Of a stretch of DNA of 64,000 bases, positions 27,087 through 35,545 are shown one piece after another. Below the pieces are notes generated by a model that was not told where the DNA came from, searched no databases, and saw only the letters and a program-made list of their open reading frames with translations. Source of the DNA: Paracoccus stylophorae (GTDB lineage Bacteria; Pseudomonadota; Alphaproteobacteria; Rhodobacterales; Rhodobacteraceae); NCBI RefSeq assembly GCF_028553765.1, contig NZ_CP067134.1, positions 3,515,001-3,579,000 of the forward strand, written 5' to 3'. The translations under genes were made by a program, and so were the position numbers. Within the stretch, counting starts at the first letter, position 1, and every line of letters starts with the position of its first letter.

Positions 27087-28368
27087 AATCCTGATCGCGG
27101 CCTTCCTGATCCTGATGGCGGTGGGCGTGCCGGTCGCCTTCGCGCTGGCGCTGGCGGCGTTTGCGGCGGTGGGGATCACCGGCCGATACCCGCTGGTCGT
27201 GGTCGTCAAGGAGATGTTCACCGGGCTGGACAGTTTTCCGCTGCTGGCGGTGCCGTTCTTCATCCTCGCGGCCGAAATCATGTCCACCGGCGCGATTTCC
27301 GCCATGCTGCTGCGCTTTGCCTCGCAATTCGTGGGGCATCTGCGCGGCGGGCTGGGATATGCCAACGTGCTGACCTCGACCCTGTTCGCGGGGATTTCGG
27401 GGTCCGCGCTGGCCGATGCCGCAGGTCCCGGCGCGATGATGGTGCGGATGATGGACAAGGCGGGCTACGGGCGCGCCTATGCCGGGGCGCTGACCATCGC
27501 CACCTCGGTGGTGGGGCCGATCATCCCGCCCTCGATCACCATGATCATCTATGCCTTGCAGGATCGCAACGTGTCGGTGGGGTCGCTGTTCATGGCCGGC
27601 ATCCTGCCGGGGCTGCTGATCTCGGCGGTGATGGCCGCCGTCAACTGGTGGATCAGCCGCAAACGCGGCTATCGCAGCGCCGAGCCGCGCCCGCCGCTGC
27701 GCCGGATGATCCGCAACACGGTCGCGGCGCTGCCCGCGCTGGCGCTGGTGGTGCTGATCGTGGGCGGCATCCGCGGCGGCGTGTTCACCCCGACCGAGGC
27801 ATCGGTGATCGCGGTCGGCTACGCCATCGTCGTCAGCGCGGTGATCTATCGCGGCTTTACCCTGCGCGATCTGTGGGGGGCGTTCTGGCGCGCGGGCATC
27901 ATGTCGGTGGCGGTGCTGATGATCCTGGCCGGGGCGCGGGCTTTCGCATGGGTCCTGATCATCGAGGGTGTGCCCCAGACCATGGCCGACGCGGTGATCG
28001 CCCTGAACCTGTCGCCCATCGCCTTCCTGCTGATGGTGAACCTGCTGCTGCTGGTGTTCGGGATGTTCATGGACCCGCTGCCCGGCGTGATGATCCTGGT
28101 GCCGATCCTGGCGCCCATCGCGCACGGGCTGGGGATCGCGCCGGATCATTTCGCCATCGTGGTGATCGTCAACCTGACCTTCGGGCTGATGACGCCGCCG
28201 GTGGGCGGGCTGATCTTTGTCGTGGCCTCGGCCACGGGGCAGCGCCCGTCCGCGCTGATCCGCGAATTGCCGCCGTTCTTTCTGGCCGCGCTGGCGGTCC
28301 TGCTGATCCTGACCCTGGTTCCCGCCCTGTCCACCTGGCTGCCCGCGATCAGCGGGTTCGGCGGATGA
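27079..28368 (+). CDS. dctM: TRAP transporter large permease DctM
   Basis: A 429-residue membrane protein with about 12 helices, the transport subunit of a sodium-coupled TRAP importer. Typical segments are VGVPVAFALALAAFAAVG, LFAGISGSALADAAGPGAMM, VVGPIIPPSITMIIYA and the C-terminal FGLMTPPVGGLIFVVA. The GTG at 27079 is the start, giving the family N-terminus VVEILIAAFLILMAVGVP and an 8-base overlap with dctQ that suggests translational coupling. It completes the dctPQM operon. Confidence 0.93.
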   Translation: MVEILIAAFLILMAVGVPVAFALALAAFAAVGITGRYPLVVVVKEMFTGLDSFPLLAVPFFILAAEIMSTGAISAMLLRFASQFVGHLRGGLGYANVLTSTLFAGISGSALADAAGPGAMMVRMMDKAGYGRAYAGALTIATSVVGPIIPPSITMIIYALQDRNVSVGSLFMAGILPGLLISAVMAAVNWWISRKRGYRSAEPRPPLRRMIRNTVAALPALALVVLIVGGIRGGVFTPTEASVIAVGYAIVVSAVIYRGFTLRDLWGAFWRAGIMSVAVLMILAGARAFAWVLIIEGVPQTMADAVIALNLSPIAFLLMVNLLLLVFGMFMDPLPGVMILVPILAPIAHGLGIAPDHFAIVVIVNLTFGLMTPPVGGLIFVVASATGQRPSALIRELPPFFLAALAVLLILTLVPALSTWLPAISGFGG

Positions 28369-28458
28369 GCGCCCCGGCAAATCTGCGGACTTGATTCAGC
28401 CCCGCCGGGCCAGCATGGTTTCGGCAACGACGGCAATGCGGCAGGGGGACATGACGAC

Positions 28459-28800
28459 ATGGGCAAGCGCGACGAATTGATCGACCGATATGCCGAGGAT
28501 ATCCGCGACAAGCTGGGCCAGACGCCGGACATGGACCTGCTGACCAGGGTCACCATCGGCTGCGGGCCGTCGATCTACAGCGACGACGCCTCGACCGTCG
28601 CCGCAAGCGATCGGGCCGAGCTGGAACGGATCAAGACCAGCTATCTGATGAAGAAGCTGGGGCTGCCCGACGGGCCCGACCTGATGGCGGGGATCGACAC
28701 GGTGATCGACGCCTATGGAAGGTCGAACCGCAACAAGTATCGCGCCGTCGTCTATTATCTTCTGTGCCGCCATTTCGGCAAAGAGGCGGTCTATCGCTGA
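28459..28800 (+). CDS. DUF2853 family protein
   Basis: A 113-residue soluble protein of the DUF2853 family. Typical stretches are MDLLTRVTIGCGPSIYSDDASTVA, ERIKTSYLMKKLGL and the C-terminal RNKYRAVVYYLLCRHFGKE. Family members occur widely in alphaproteobacteria and have no established function. It lies 90 bases after dctM and overlaps the 3' end of the convergent crotonase-like gene by 10 bases. Confidence 0.85.
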   Translation: MGKRDELIDRYAEDIRDKLGQTPDMDLLTRVTIGCGPSIYSDDASTVAASDRAELERIKTSYLMKKLGLPDGPDLMAGIDTVIDAYGRSNRNKYRAVVYYLLCRHFGKEAVYR

Positions 28801-29414
28801 CCGACCATCGCCTTGATCGCCATCACGTGACCGGGATCGGCGGCGAGGCAATCGGCCGCCAGCGCCTCGGCCTGCGGGATCAGATCGGCGGCGGGCGCGA
28901 TCCGGTCGATCAGGCCCCATGACAGCGCCTCGGCCGCGTCGATCCGGGCGCCGGCCATCAGGATCATCCGGGCACGCGACGGCCCGACCAGCCCGGTCAG
29001 CCGGCGCGGGTCGGAGGGTTGCGGCAGGAATCCCAGCTTCATCACCGGATAGAAAAACCTGGCCTCGGGCACCGCGATCCGCAGATCGCAGGCCAGCGCC
29101 ACGCCGAACGCGCCGCCCGCCAGCGTCCCGTTCAGCGCCGCGATCGTCAGGCACGGCATCGTCGCCATCCGCCCCGACAGCCGTTCCCAGTCGGGCGAGG
29201 CGGTCAGCCCCGCCTTCGCCTCGGCCAGATCGGCGCCGGCGGAAAACACCTTGCCGGTGGCGGTCAGGATCAGCGCCCCGCAATCGTCGCGCGCGGCTGT
29301 CTCGTCCAGCGCCGCCGTCAGGTCGCGCAGCATCGCCCCGGTCAGCGAATTGGCCTTGTCTGGCCGGTCGATCGTCAGCAGGGCCAGCCCGCCGCGCCAT
29401 TCGGTTCGGATCAC
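28791..29414 (-). CDS. Short enoyl-CoA hydratase/isomerase-like protein, catalytic acids absent
   Basis: A 207-residue crotonase-fold protein, about 50 residues shorter than usual; the C-terminal helices used for trimer contacts are largely missing. The CoA-binding part is normal (FSAGADLAEAKAG, with oxyanion-hole glycines in NGTLAGGAFGVALACD). The two hydratase glutamates are not there: position one is FGV where GxEL is usual, and position two reads FFYPVMKLGFLP instead of PE. The PaaG-type Asp (GLxPD) is also absent, replaced by LPQ. It is therefore not a normal hydratase; a thioesterase-like or structural role is possible. Confidence 0.75.
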   Translation of the reverse strand: MIRTEWRGGLALLTIDRPDKANSLTGAMLRDLTAALDETAARDDCGALILTATGKVFSAGADLAEAKAGLTASPDWERLSGRMATMPCLTIAALNGTLAGGAFGVALACDLRIAVPEARFFYPVMKLGFLPQPSDPRRLTGLVGPSRARMILMAGARIDAAEALSWGLIDRIAPAADLIPQAEALAADCLAADPGHVMAIKAMVGQR

Positions 29415-29491
29415 GGAATGTTCCCTTTCCCTTGCCCCGCCGCTGTGTCAGATATTGAGCGATTTTCCCGGCATTGCGAAAGGTATCCGGC

Positions 29492-31117
29492 ATGTTCCGC
29501 ACAGTTGCAACCTCGGCCGCGGCCCTGATCGCCGCAGCATCGCCCGTCCTTGCCGACGTGACCCCGGCGCAGGTCTGGGACAATATCAGCAAATATTACA
29601 CCGACATGGGCTATCAGGTGACGACCGGCAGCCGCGACGAGGCGGGCGATACGCTGACCCTGTCGGACGTGGAAATCTCGGCCGATACGGACAGCAGCGA
29701 TGTCAGCATCACGGTCCCTTCCATGGTCCTGCAACAGACCGGCGACCAGAAGGTGCGGACCGTGATCGAGGGCGAGATTACCGCCGACATGACCTCGCAG
29801 ATGCCCGAACAGGACGACGCGACCGCGCATATCGTGATCGCGATCCCGCAGAACGAGATGATCTCGGCCGGCAGCCCCGGCGACATCCTGCACCAGGTCG
29901 TCTATCCGGAACTTCTGCTGTCGGCGCGGTTCAACGGCGGGCAGACCGCCGACGGGACAGACGGCGCGACCGGCGACATGCCGGTGCAGGTGCGGATGAC
30001 CGATGTCGCCGGCAGCTATCGCAGCGTGGACGGGGCCGGCGCGCGCTCGACCTACGACATGACGGCGGCCGATCTGGACCTGAAGCTGGACCTGAAGGAT
30101 ATCTCTCCCGATGAAGACAGCGGCGAGACCGGTTCCGTCACCGCCCACACGATCGTGGACGGGCTGACCATCACCGGCAGCATGGTCGCGCCCGATGGCC
30201 CGTTCGACATGACCGAAAACCTTCATGGCGCGCTGAACGCCGGGCTGGTCATCGACGGCAGCTTCGCGATGGGGCCGATGACCGGCAGCGCCGAGTTTTC
30301 CAGTACCGATGCCGATGGCGCGGAAACCTCGGGCAATGCCAGCTTCTCCAACGAAAGCAGCAAGCTGACGATGGCGCTGTCCCGCGATGCGCTGACCTAT
30401 CGCGGCAGCGCCAAGGGCAGCATGGCCGAGATGAACCTGGCCGACCTGCCCTTTCCGATCAGCTATGCCGTCGACAGCGCGACCGGCGGGCTGAGCTTTC
30501 CGGTCTCGAAAGCCGACGGGCCGCAGCCCTTCACCCTCAGCTATGCGCTGGCCGGGCTGACGCTGGCCGATGGCATCTGGGACCTGTTCGACCCCGAAGG
30601 CCAGCTGCCGCGCGACCCCGCCAGCCTGACCGTCGATCTTGAGGGCACCGCCACCGTGGCCGAGGATCTGCTGGACCCGGCGATGGCCGAACGGATGGAC
30701 CGCGCCGCGCAAGCCGATGGCGAGGCCGAGGATGCGGAGGGGGACGGCAGCGGACAGCAGGACGAGACGTCCGGCGACCCCGCAATGCCGCCGATGCCCT
30801 TCCGCCCCGAGACGATCACGATCAACCAGCTGACGTTGCAGGCGGTGGGCGCGACGGTCGATGTCACCGGCGATCTGACCCTGCCGCAGGACGCCGATCA
30901 GCCGGTCGGCACGGTGCAGGGCAGCTTTCAGGGCGTGAACACGCTGCTGGATACGCTGGTGGCGATGGGCGTGGTGCCGCAGGAACAGATGATGGGCGCG
31001 CGGATGATGCTGGCCATGTTCGCCCGTCCGTCCGAGGACGATCCCGCGACGCTGGTCAGCGAGTTGGAGTTCAGGCCGGATGGCTCGATCCTGGCCAACG
31101 GCCAGCAGGTGAAATGA
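29492..31117 (+). CDS. DUF2125 domain-containing periplasmic protein
   Basis: A 541-residue exported protein of the alphaproteobacterial DUF2125 family. A signal peptide (MFRTVATSAAALIAAASPVLA) is followed by a long beta-rich body with acidic low-complexity parts, one being QADGEAEDAEGDGSGQQDE around residues 412-430. The closing section is FQGVNTLLDTLVAMGVVPQEQMMGARMMLAMFA. No function is known; the repetitive beta-strand character suggests an envelope role. GAAAGG lies before the ATG at 29492; the start six codons upstream is less likely. It is divergent from the short crotonase gene. Confidence 0.85.
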   Translation: MFRTVATSAAALIAAASPVLADVTPAQVWDNISKYYTDMGYQVTTGSRDEAGDTLTLSDVEISADTDSSDVSITVPSMVLQQTGDQKVRTVIEGEITADMTSQMPEQDDATAHIVIAIPQNEMISAGSPGDILHQVVYPELLLSARFNGGQTADGTDGATGDMPVQVRMTDVAGSYRSVDGAGARSTYDMTAADLDLKLDLKDISPDEDSGETGSVTAHTIVDGLTITGSMVAPDGPFDMTENLHGALNAGLVIDGSFAMGPMTGSAEFSSTDADGAETSGNASFSNESSKLTMALSRDALTYRGSAKGSMAEMNLADLPFPISYAVDSATGGLSFPVSKADGPQPFTLSYALAGLTLADGIWDLFDPEGQLPRDPASLTVDLEGTATVAEDLLDPAMAERMDRAAQADGEAEDAEGDGSGQQDETSGDPAMPPMPFRPETITINQLTLQAVGATVDVTGDLTLPQDADQPVGTVQGSFQGVNTLLDTLVAMGVVPQEQMMGARMMLAMFARPSEDDPATLVSELEFRPDGSILANGQQVK

Positions 31118-31137
31118 CGCCGGCTGCGGCAGGACCG

Positions 31138-31159
31138 GGGCCGGACAGACGTCCGGCCC
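31138..31159 (+). terminator. GC-rich hairpin after the DUF2125 gene
   Basis: GGGCCGGAC (31138-31146) and GTCCGGCCC (31151-31159) form a perfect 9-pair stem with loop AGAC. The following bases TTGCCGTTTGC have few T, so it may act as a weak intrinsic or Rho-assisted terminator. It begins 20 bases after the stop. Confidence 0.5.
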
Positions 31160-31219
31160 TTGCCGTTTGCGCCCCGGCGCATCGCGCGTGACAAGGACAC
31201 CAGCAAGCAAGAGGACGGC

Positions 31220-32593
31220 ATGAGCGGTCATCGGATTTCGACAGAACATCCCGCGCGGTTGCAGACGCTGGCCGAATCGCTGGTCGCTGCCGCGCGCAAG
31301 GCGGGTGCCGAACAGGCCGACGCGCTGGCGACGGGCGGTCAGTCGATCAGCATCGACGTGCGCAACGGCGCGCTGGAACAGGCCGACCGCGCCGAAGGGA
31401 TCGAGATCGGGCTGCGGGTGCTGATCGGCGGTCGGCAGGCGTGCGTCTCGGCGTCCGATCACAGCGACGACAGCATCGCGGAAATGGCCGCAAGGGCGGT
31501 GGCGATGGCGCGCGAGGCGCCGGTGGACGATCATCTGGGTCTGGCCGATCCCGACCGGCTGGCGGTGTCGCGCGATGCGGGCGGATTGCAGATCGCCGAC
31601 GACCGCCCCGACCCCGCGCCCGAAACGCTGCAGGATCTGGCGCTGCGGGCCGAGGAAGCGGCGCGAGAGCAGCCGGGCATCAGCCAGGTCGAAAGCGCGA
31701 ATGCCAGCTTCAGCCGCCGGCATCTGTGGCTGGCGGCCTCGAACGGGTTTTCGGGCGGATACGGGCGCAGCACCCATGTCGTGTCGGCGGTGGCGATCAC
31801 CGGCGAGGGCCTGGGGATGGAGCGGGACTATGCCGCCGAGGCCCGCGCCTGGGCCGAAGACCTGCCCCAGCCCGAGGAAATCGGGCGGCTGGCCGCCGAA
31901 CGGACGCTGGCGCGGGCCGGATCGCGCAAGCCGCCGACCGGCGCCTTTCCGATCCTGTACGACCGGCGGGTGTCCTCCTCGCTGATCGGGCATCTGCTGG
32001 CGGCGGTGAACGGCAGCGCCGTGGCGCGGGGCGCAAGCTGGCTGCGCCGCGCCCTGGGCGAGCCGGTCCTGCCGGACGGCATGAACCTGATCGAGGACCC
32101 GCTGCGCCCGCGCTATCCCTCGTCGCGCCCCTTCGATGCCGAGGGGCTTGCGACCGCGCGCCGCAAGATCGTGGCGGACGGGGTGTTGCAGGGCTGGACG
32201 CTGGATCTGGCGACCGGGCGCAAGCTGGGCATGGACAGCACCGCCTCGGCGGCGCGCGGCCTGGCCTCGGCCCCCTCGCCCACCAACAGCAACGTGATCC
32301 TGACGCCGGGACCGGCGCATTACGACGATCTGCTGGCCGATATGGACACCGGGCTGGTGGTGACGTCGATGCTGGGCGCGTCGATCAACGGCACGACCGG
32401 CGATTATTCGCGCGGCGCGGCCGGGTTCTGGGTGCAGAACGGCCGGATCGCCTATCCGGTCAACGAATGCACCATCGCCGGCAATCTGCGCGACATGCTG
32501 CGCAACATGCGCGCCGCCGACGACGCGCTGCCCTGGCGCGCGGCCGAGGTGCCCAGCCTGCTGGTCGGAGGGATGACGGTTGCCGGCGCCTGA
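31220..32593 (+). CDS. pmbA: TldE/PmbA family metalloprotease-like protein
   Basis: A 457-residue protein of the TldD/PmbA family. Typical segments are GAEQADALATGGQSISIDVRNG near the start, GLASAPSPTNSNVILTPG, and the C-terminal GASINGTTGDYSRGAAGFWVQNG and YPVNECTIAGNLRDML. PmbA (TldE) is the partner of TldD in a protease that matures microcin B17 and degrades CcdA in E. coli; TldE itself carries no metal site. No tldD is in this window. The gene overlaps the following phosphatase by 14 bases. Start 31220 gives the standard length. Confidence 0.92.
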   Translation: MSGHRISTEHPARLQTLAESLVAAARKAGAEQADALATGGQSISIDVRNGALEQADRAEGIEIGLRVLIGGRQACVSASDHSDDSIAEMAARAVAMAREAPVDDHLGLADPDRLAVSRDAGGLQIADDRPDPAPETLQDLALRAEEAAREQPGISQVESANASFSRRHLWLAASNGFSGGYGRSTHVVSAVAITGEGLGMERDYAAEARAWAEDLPQPEEIGRLAAERTLARAGSRKPPTGAFPILYDRRVSSSLIGHLLAAVNGSAVARGASWLRRALGEPVLPDGMNLIEDPLRPRYPSSRPFDAEGLATARRKIVADGVLQGWTLDLATGRKLGMDSTASAARGLASAPSPTNSNVILTPGPAHYDDLLADMDTGLVVTSMLGASINGTTGDYSRGAAGFWVQNGRIAYPVNECTIAGNLRDMLRNMRAADDALPWRAAEVPSLLVGGMTVAGA

Positions 32594-33362
32594 GGACGAT
32601 CTGGCCCTGCTGGAACAGGCCGCCCGCGCCGCCGGGCGCATCGCGCTGGAATTCTGGCGGCAGGACCCGAAAAGCTGGGAAAAGCCCGACGATGCCGGTC
32701 CGGTCAGCGAGGCGGATCTGGCCGTCAACGAGGAATTGCATTCCATTCTGGTCGGCGCGCGCCCCGATTACGGCTGGCTGTCCGAGGAAAGCGAGGCCGA
32801 CCCGGCCCGGCTGGACGCGCAGAACTGCTTTATCGTCGATCCGATCGACGGCACCCGCGCCTTCATCGCCGGACAGCAGGGGTTCTCGCATTCGCTGGCG
32901 GTGGCGCGCGGAGACCGGATCGTGGCCGCGGTGGTCTATCTGCCGGTCAGCGATCTGTTCTACACCGCGTTCGCGGACGGCCCGGCGCTGCTGAACGGCG
33001 CGCCCATCGCGCCAAGCGATCATCCGATCCGCGACGCGCGCGTGCTGACCTATCGCGCCGCAGCCGAACCAAGGCACTGGCGCGGGAACACGCCGCCGGG
33101 CTTCCGGCGCGAGTTCCGGACCTCGCTGGCTTGGCGGCTGTGCTTGGCGGCCGAGGGAAAGTTCGACGCGGCGCTGTCGCTGCGCGCGGCGTGGGAATGG
33201 GACATCGCGGCGGGCAGCCTGATCGCGGAACGCGCAGGCGCGGCCGTCACCGACCGGCGCGGCCAGCGGATGCGGTTCAACAGCCCGCGCGCCATGGTCG
33301 ACGGGCTGATCGTCGCCGGCCCGCGCCTGCACGGCGAATTGCAGGCCGCGCTGCGCAGCTAG
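32580..33362 (+). CDS. Inositol-monophosphatase-family phosphatase (3'(2'),5'-bisphosphate nucleotidase-like)
   Basis: A 260-residue Mg-dependent phosphatase of the IMPase/CysQ family. Metal ligands are E69/E70 in LSEES, D87 and D90 in VDPIDGTRAF, and D208 in WEWDIAAG. Substrates in this family include inositol phosphate and 3'-phosphoadenosine 5'-phosphate. The start codon is TTG at 32580, supported by GGAGGG (32567-32572) 7 bases upstream; no in-frame ATG is available before the catalytic core. It overlaps pmbA, so the two are coupled. It is the last gene of the housekeeping half of the window. Confidence 0.9.
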   Translation: MPAPEDDLALLEQAARAAGRIALEFWRQDPKSWEKPDDAGPVSEADLAVNEELHSILVGARPDYGWLSEESEADPARLDAQNCFIVDPIDGTRAFIAGQQGFSHSLAVARGDRIVAAVVYLPVSDLFYTAFADGPALLNGAPIAPSDHPIRDARVLTYRAAAEPRHWRGNTPPGFRREFRTSLAWRLCLAAEGKFDAALSLRAAWEWDIAAGSLIAERAGAAVTDRRGQRMRFNSPRAMVDGLIVAGPRLHGELQAALRS

Positions 33363-33473
33363 GCTTTGCGCCCGGCGAAGCGATTGCGGATGTCGGCACA
33401 TGCGGCCGTGCCTGTCATGTCCTCGCCGTTCGATGCCGACTGTCCCGCGCCGCGCGTCAGATCAGGCGGGGCG

Positions 33474-35411
33474 TCAGGACCCCGGATCGCGCCGCCCCAA
33501 GGCGGCGGTTGCGGCGCGCTCGCTCTCGTGGATGGTCGGGCCGTGGCGGCTTTCCAGCGTCCGGCCCAGCTTGCGCCGCAGGAAGGCCGAATGGGCATAG
33601 CGGGTGACATGCGCGTAAAGCCGGTTTTCGAGGTCGTTGACCATCTCTGACCAGGTGCGTTCGACCGCCTCGTCAATGCGGGTATGGTCATAGTTCACCA
33701 CGACATCGACCTTGCGGTTCAACGGTTCGACCACCTCGTTCACGCGGTCGCGCACCGATTCCACGTCGGCGACGGTGCGGATCGACAGCCGCGCCAGGTT
33801 CACGAACAGGATCTCTTTCGCCGCGTCCCAGGCAATCCGACGCTCCATCCCGATGGTCAGCAGATCGTCGCGAAGACCCATCGGCCGGTCGCTGAAGATG
33901 CGCGCATCCATCCGGGCGACATCGCCCACAAGCGGCGCGAACCCCATCAGCGACAGGACATCGCGTTCGACGTCGATGCCGGGCGCAACCTCGGACAGGC
34001 GCAATCCATCCGGTTCCAGCCGGAACACGCAGCGTTCGGTGACAAAAAGAACCGGCTGCCCCAACCGGCGCGCCCGGTCGCCGGAAAAAGTGACCTGTTC
34101 GACATCGGCGCCGAACTTACGGGCCCGACCCTCGGTCAGGATCTCAAGCCTGCCGTCGCCGATCCCCACCTTCAGCCCGCCCGCCGTGAAGGTTCCGGTG
34201 AACACCAGATGACGCGCATTCTGGCTGATATTGATAAAGCCGCCGGCCCCGGCAAGGCGCGGCCCGAAGCGGCTGACATTGACGTTTCCGGCCCCGTCAA
34301 CCTCGGCCATCCCCAGACAGGCAAGATCAAGCCCGCCGCCGTCATAAAAATCGAATTGCTGGTTCTGGGCGATCAGCGCATCGGTGTTGACCGCCGCCCC
34401 GAAATCGAGGCCCGAGGCAGGCTGTCCGCCGATCACCCCCGGCTCGGCGGTCAGGGTCACGTGGTCAAGCAGCCCCTCTTCGGCGGCGACTGCGGCCACG
34501 CCTTCGGGCATGCCGATGCCCAGATTGACCACGCCCCCCACCGGCAACTCGAACGCGGCGCGGCGGGCGATGATCTTGCGGTCCGTCAGCGGCAGCGGCG
34601 GCGCGCCTTCGGTCGGCGCGCGGTATCGCCCGGTGTAATAGCGGTTGTAGGGCGTCGCATAGGTCTGCGGATGCAGTTCGGGCGGCGCGATGACCACGGC
34701 GTCCACCAGAGCGGCCGGAATGACCACCTCGCGCGACGGCAGGGTGTTGGCGGCAACGACGTGGTCCACCTGAACGATCACCACACCGCCGGAATTGCGC
34801 GCCGCCATGGCCTGTGACAGGTTGTCGAGGATCAGCGCCTCGCGTTCCATGGTGATGTTGCCGCGTTCGTCGGCGGTCGACCCGCGCAGCAGCGCCACCT
34901 GGATCGGCATCGCCTTGTAGAACAGCCGCTCGACACCGCCGATGGTCACCAGCTGGACCAGATCTTCGCGTGCCGCCGCGCTGATCCGCCCGCCGCCAAG
35001 GCGCGGATCGACAAATGTCTCAAGCCCGACATGGCTGATCGTGCCGGGCTTGCCCGCGGCAATGTCGCGATAGAGATGCGAGATCACACCCTGCGGCAGG
35101 TTCCACCCCTCGATCTCGCCGCCAAGCGCCCTGACCCCAAGCTGCGGGATCAGGCCCCAATGCCCGCCGATCACCCGGCGCACAAGGCCCGGCGCCGCAA
35201 GCCGGTCAAGCCCGCGACCCTTGCCGTCGCCCTGCCCGGCCGCAAACAGCAGCGTCAGATCGCGCGGCTCTCCGGTCCGTTCGAAATGATCCGCCAAGGC
35301 CTTCAGCAACCCGTCGGGAACGCCGGCACCGACGAACCCCGAGGTCGTGACCGTGTCCCCGGTCATGATCAGCGCGACCGCGTCGCCCGCAGAGACAATC
35401 TTGTTCGGCAT
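33474..35411 (-). CDS. Class I acyl-CoA:acetate/3-ketoacid CoA-transferase with C-terminal extension
   Basis: A 645-residue fused alpha-beta CoA-transferase of the YdiF/propionate CoA-transferase type. The N-terminal half has VTTSGFVGAGVPDGLLKAL; the second half has VNLGIGMPEGVA and the likely catalytic glutamate E323 in TAEPGVIGG, which should form a glutamyl-CoA intermediate. About 110 residues beyond the usual family end (from roughly 533) form an extra module with NLARLSIRTVADVESVRDRV and VVNYDHTRID that ends in a basic helix. It could activate a carboxylic acid taken up by the TRAP importer. Last gene of block A and first beyond the conserved left half. Confidence 0.9.
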   Translation of the reverse strand: MPNKIVSAGDAVALIMTGDTVTTSGFVGAGVPDGLLKALADHFERTGEPRDLTLLFAAGQGDGKGRGLDRLAAPGLVRRVIGGHWGLIPQLGVRALGGEIEGWNLPQGVISHLYRDIAAGKPGTISHVGLETFVDPRLGGGRISAAAREDLVQLVTIGGVERLFYKAMPIQVALLRGSTADERGNITMEREALILDNLSQAMAARNSGGVVIVQVDHVVAANTLPSREVVIPAALVDAVVIAPPELHPQTYATPYNRYYTGRYRAPTEGAPPLPLTDRKIIARRAAFELPVGGVVNLGIGMPEGVAAVAAEEGLLDHVTLTAEPGVIGGQPASGLDFGAAVNTDALIAQNQQFDFYDGGGLDLACLGMAEVDGAGNVNVSRFGPRLAGAGGFINISQNARHLVFTGTFTAGGLKVGIGDGRLEILTEGRARKFGADVEQVTFSGDRARRLGQPVLFVTERCVFRLEPDGLRLSEVAPGIDVERDVLSLMGFAPLVGDVARMDARIFSDRPMGLRDDLLTIGMERRIAWDAAKEILFVNLARLSIRTVADVESVRDRVNEVVEPLNRKVDVVVNYDHTRIDEAVERTWSEMVNDLENRLYAHVTRYAHSAFLRRKLGRTLESRHGPTIHESERAATAALGRRDPGS

Positions 35412-35508
35412 GACTGATCCTGGCCCCTCGTTTCCAAAACCATAGCGGCAATGGCGGCGCTGGCCAAGATTGCAGGCGCGATCACGAACGGCGACCGGCG
35501 CAGCCGGC

Positions 35509-35530
35509 AAAAAACCCGCGACGCTTGCGG
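35509..35530 (-). terminator. Possible weak terminator after the large acyl-CoA dehydrogenase
   Basis: On the minus strand CCGC-AAGCGTC-GCGG (35530-35516) forms a four-pair stem, followed by G and six T (35514-35509). It lies 16 bases after the stop at 35546. The stem is short, so the call is tentative. Confidence 0.35.
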
Positions 35531-35545
35531 CAATGGCCGAAAGGC

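Noticed and set aside
29411..32746. A 1111-codon open frame on the minus strand opposite the DUF2125 and pmbA genes
   Set aside because: It crosses three real genes and an intergenic hairpin, with a composition typical of antisense frames.
28369..33473. Search for integrase, insertion sequence ends or a tRNA near the content change at 33.4 kb
   Set aside because: None is visible; the change may reflect an old insertion, but there is no direct mobile-element evidence.
33359..33691. A 110-codon minus-strand frame between the phosphatase and CoA-transferase genes
   Set aside because: Most of it overlaps the CoA-transferase in another frame, composition is Arg/Ser/Ala/Pro rich, and no domain is seen.
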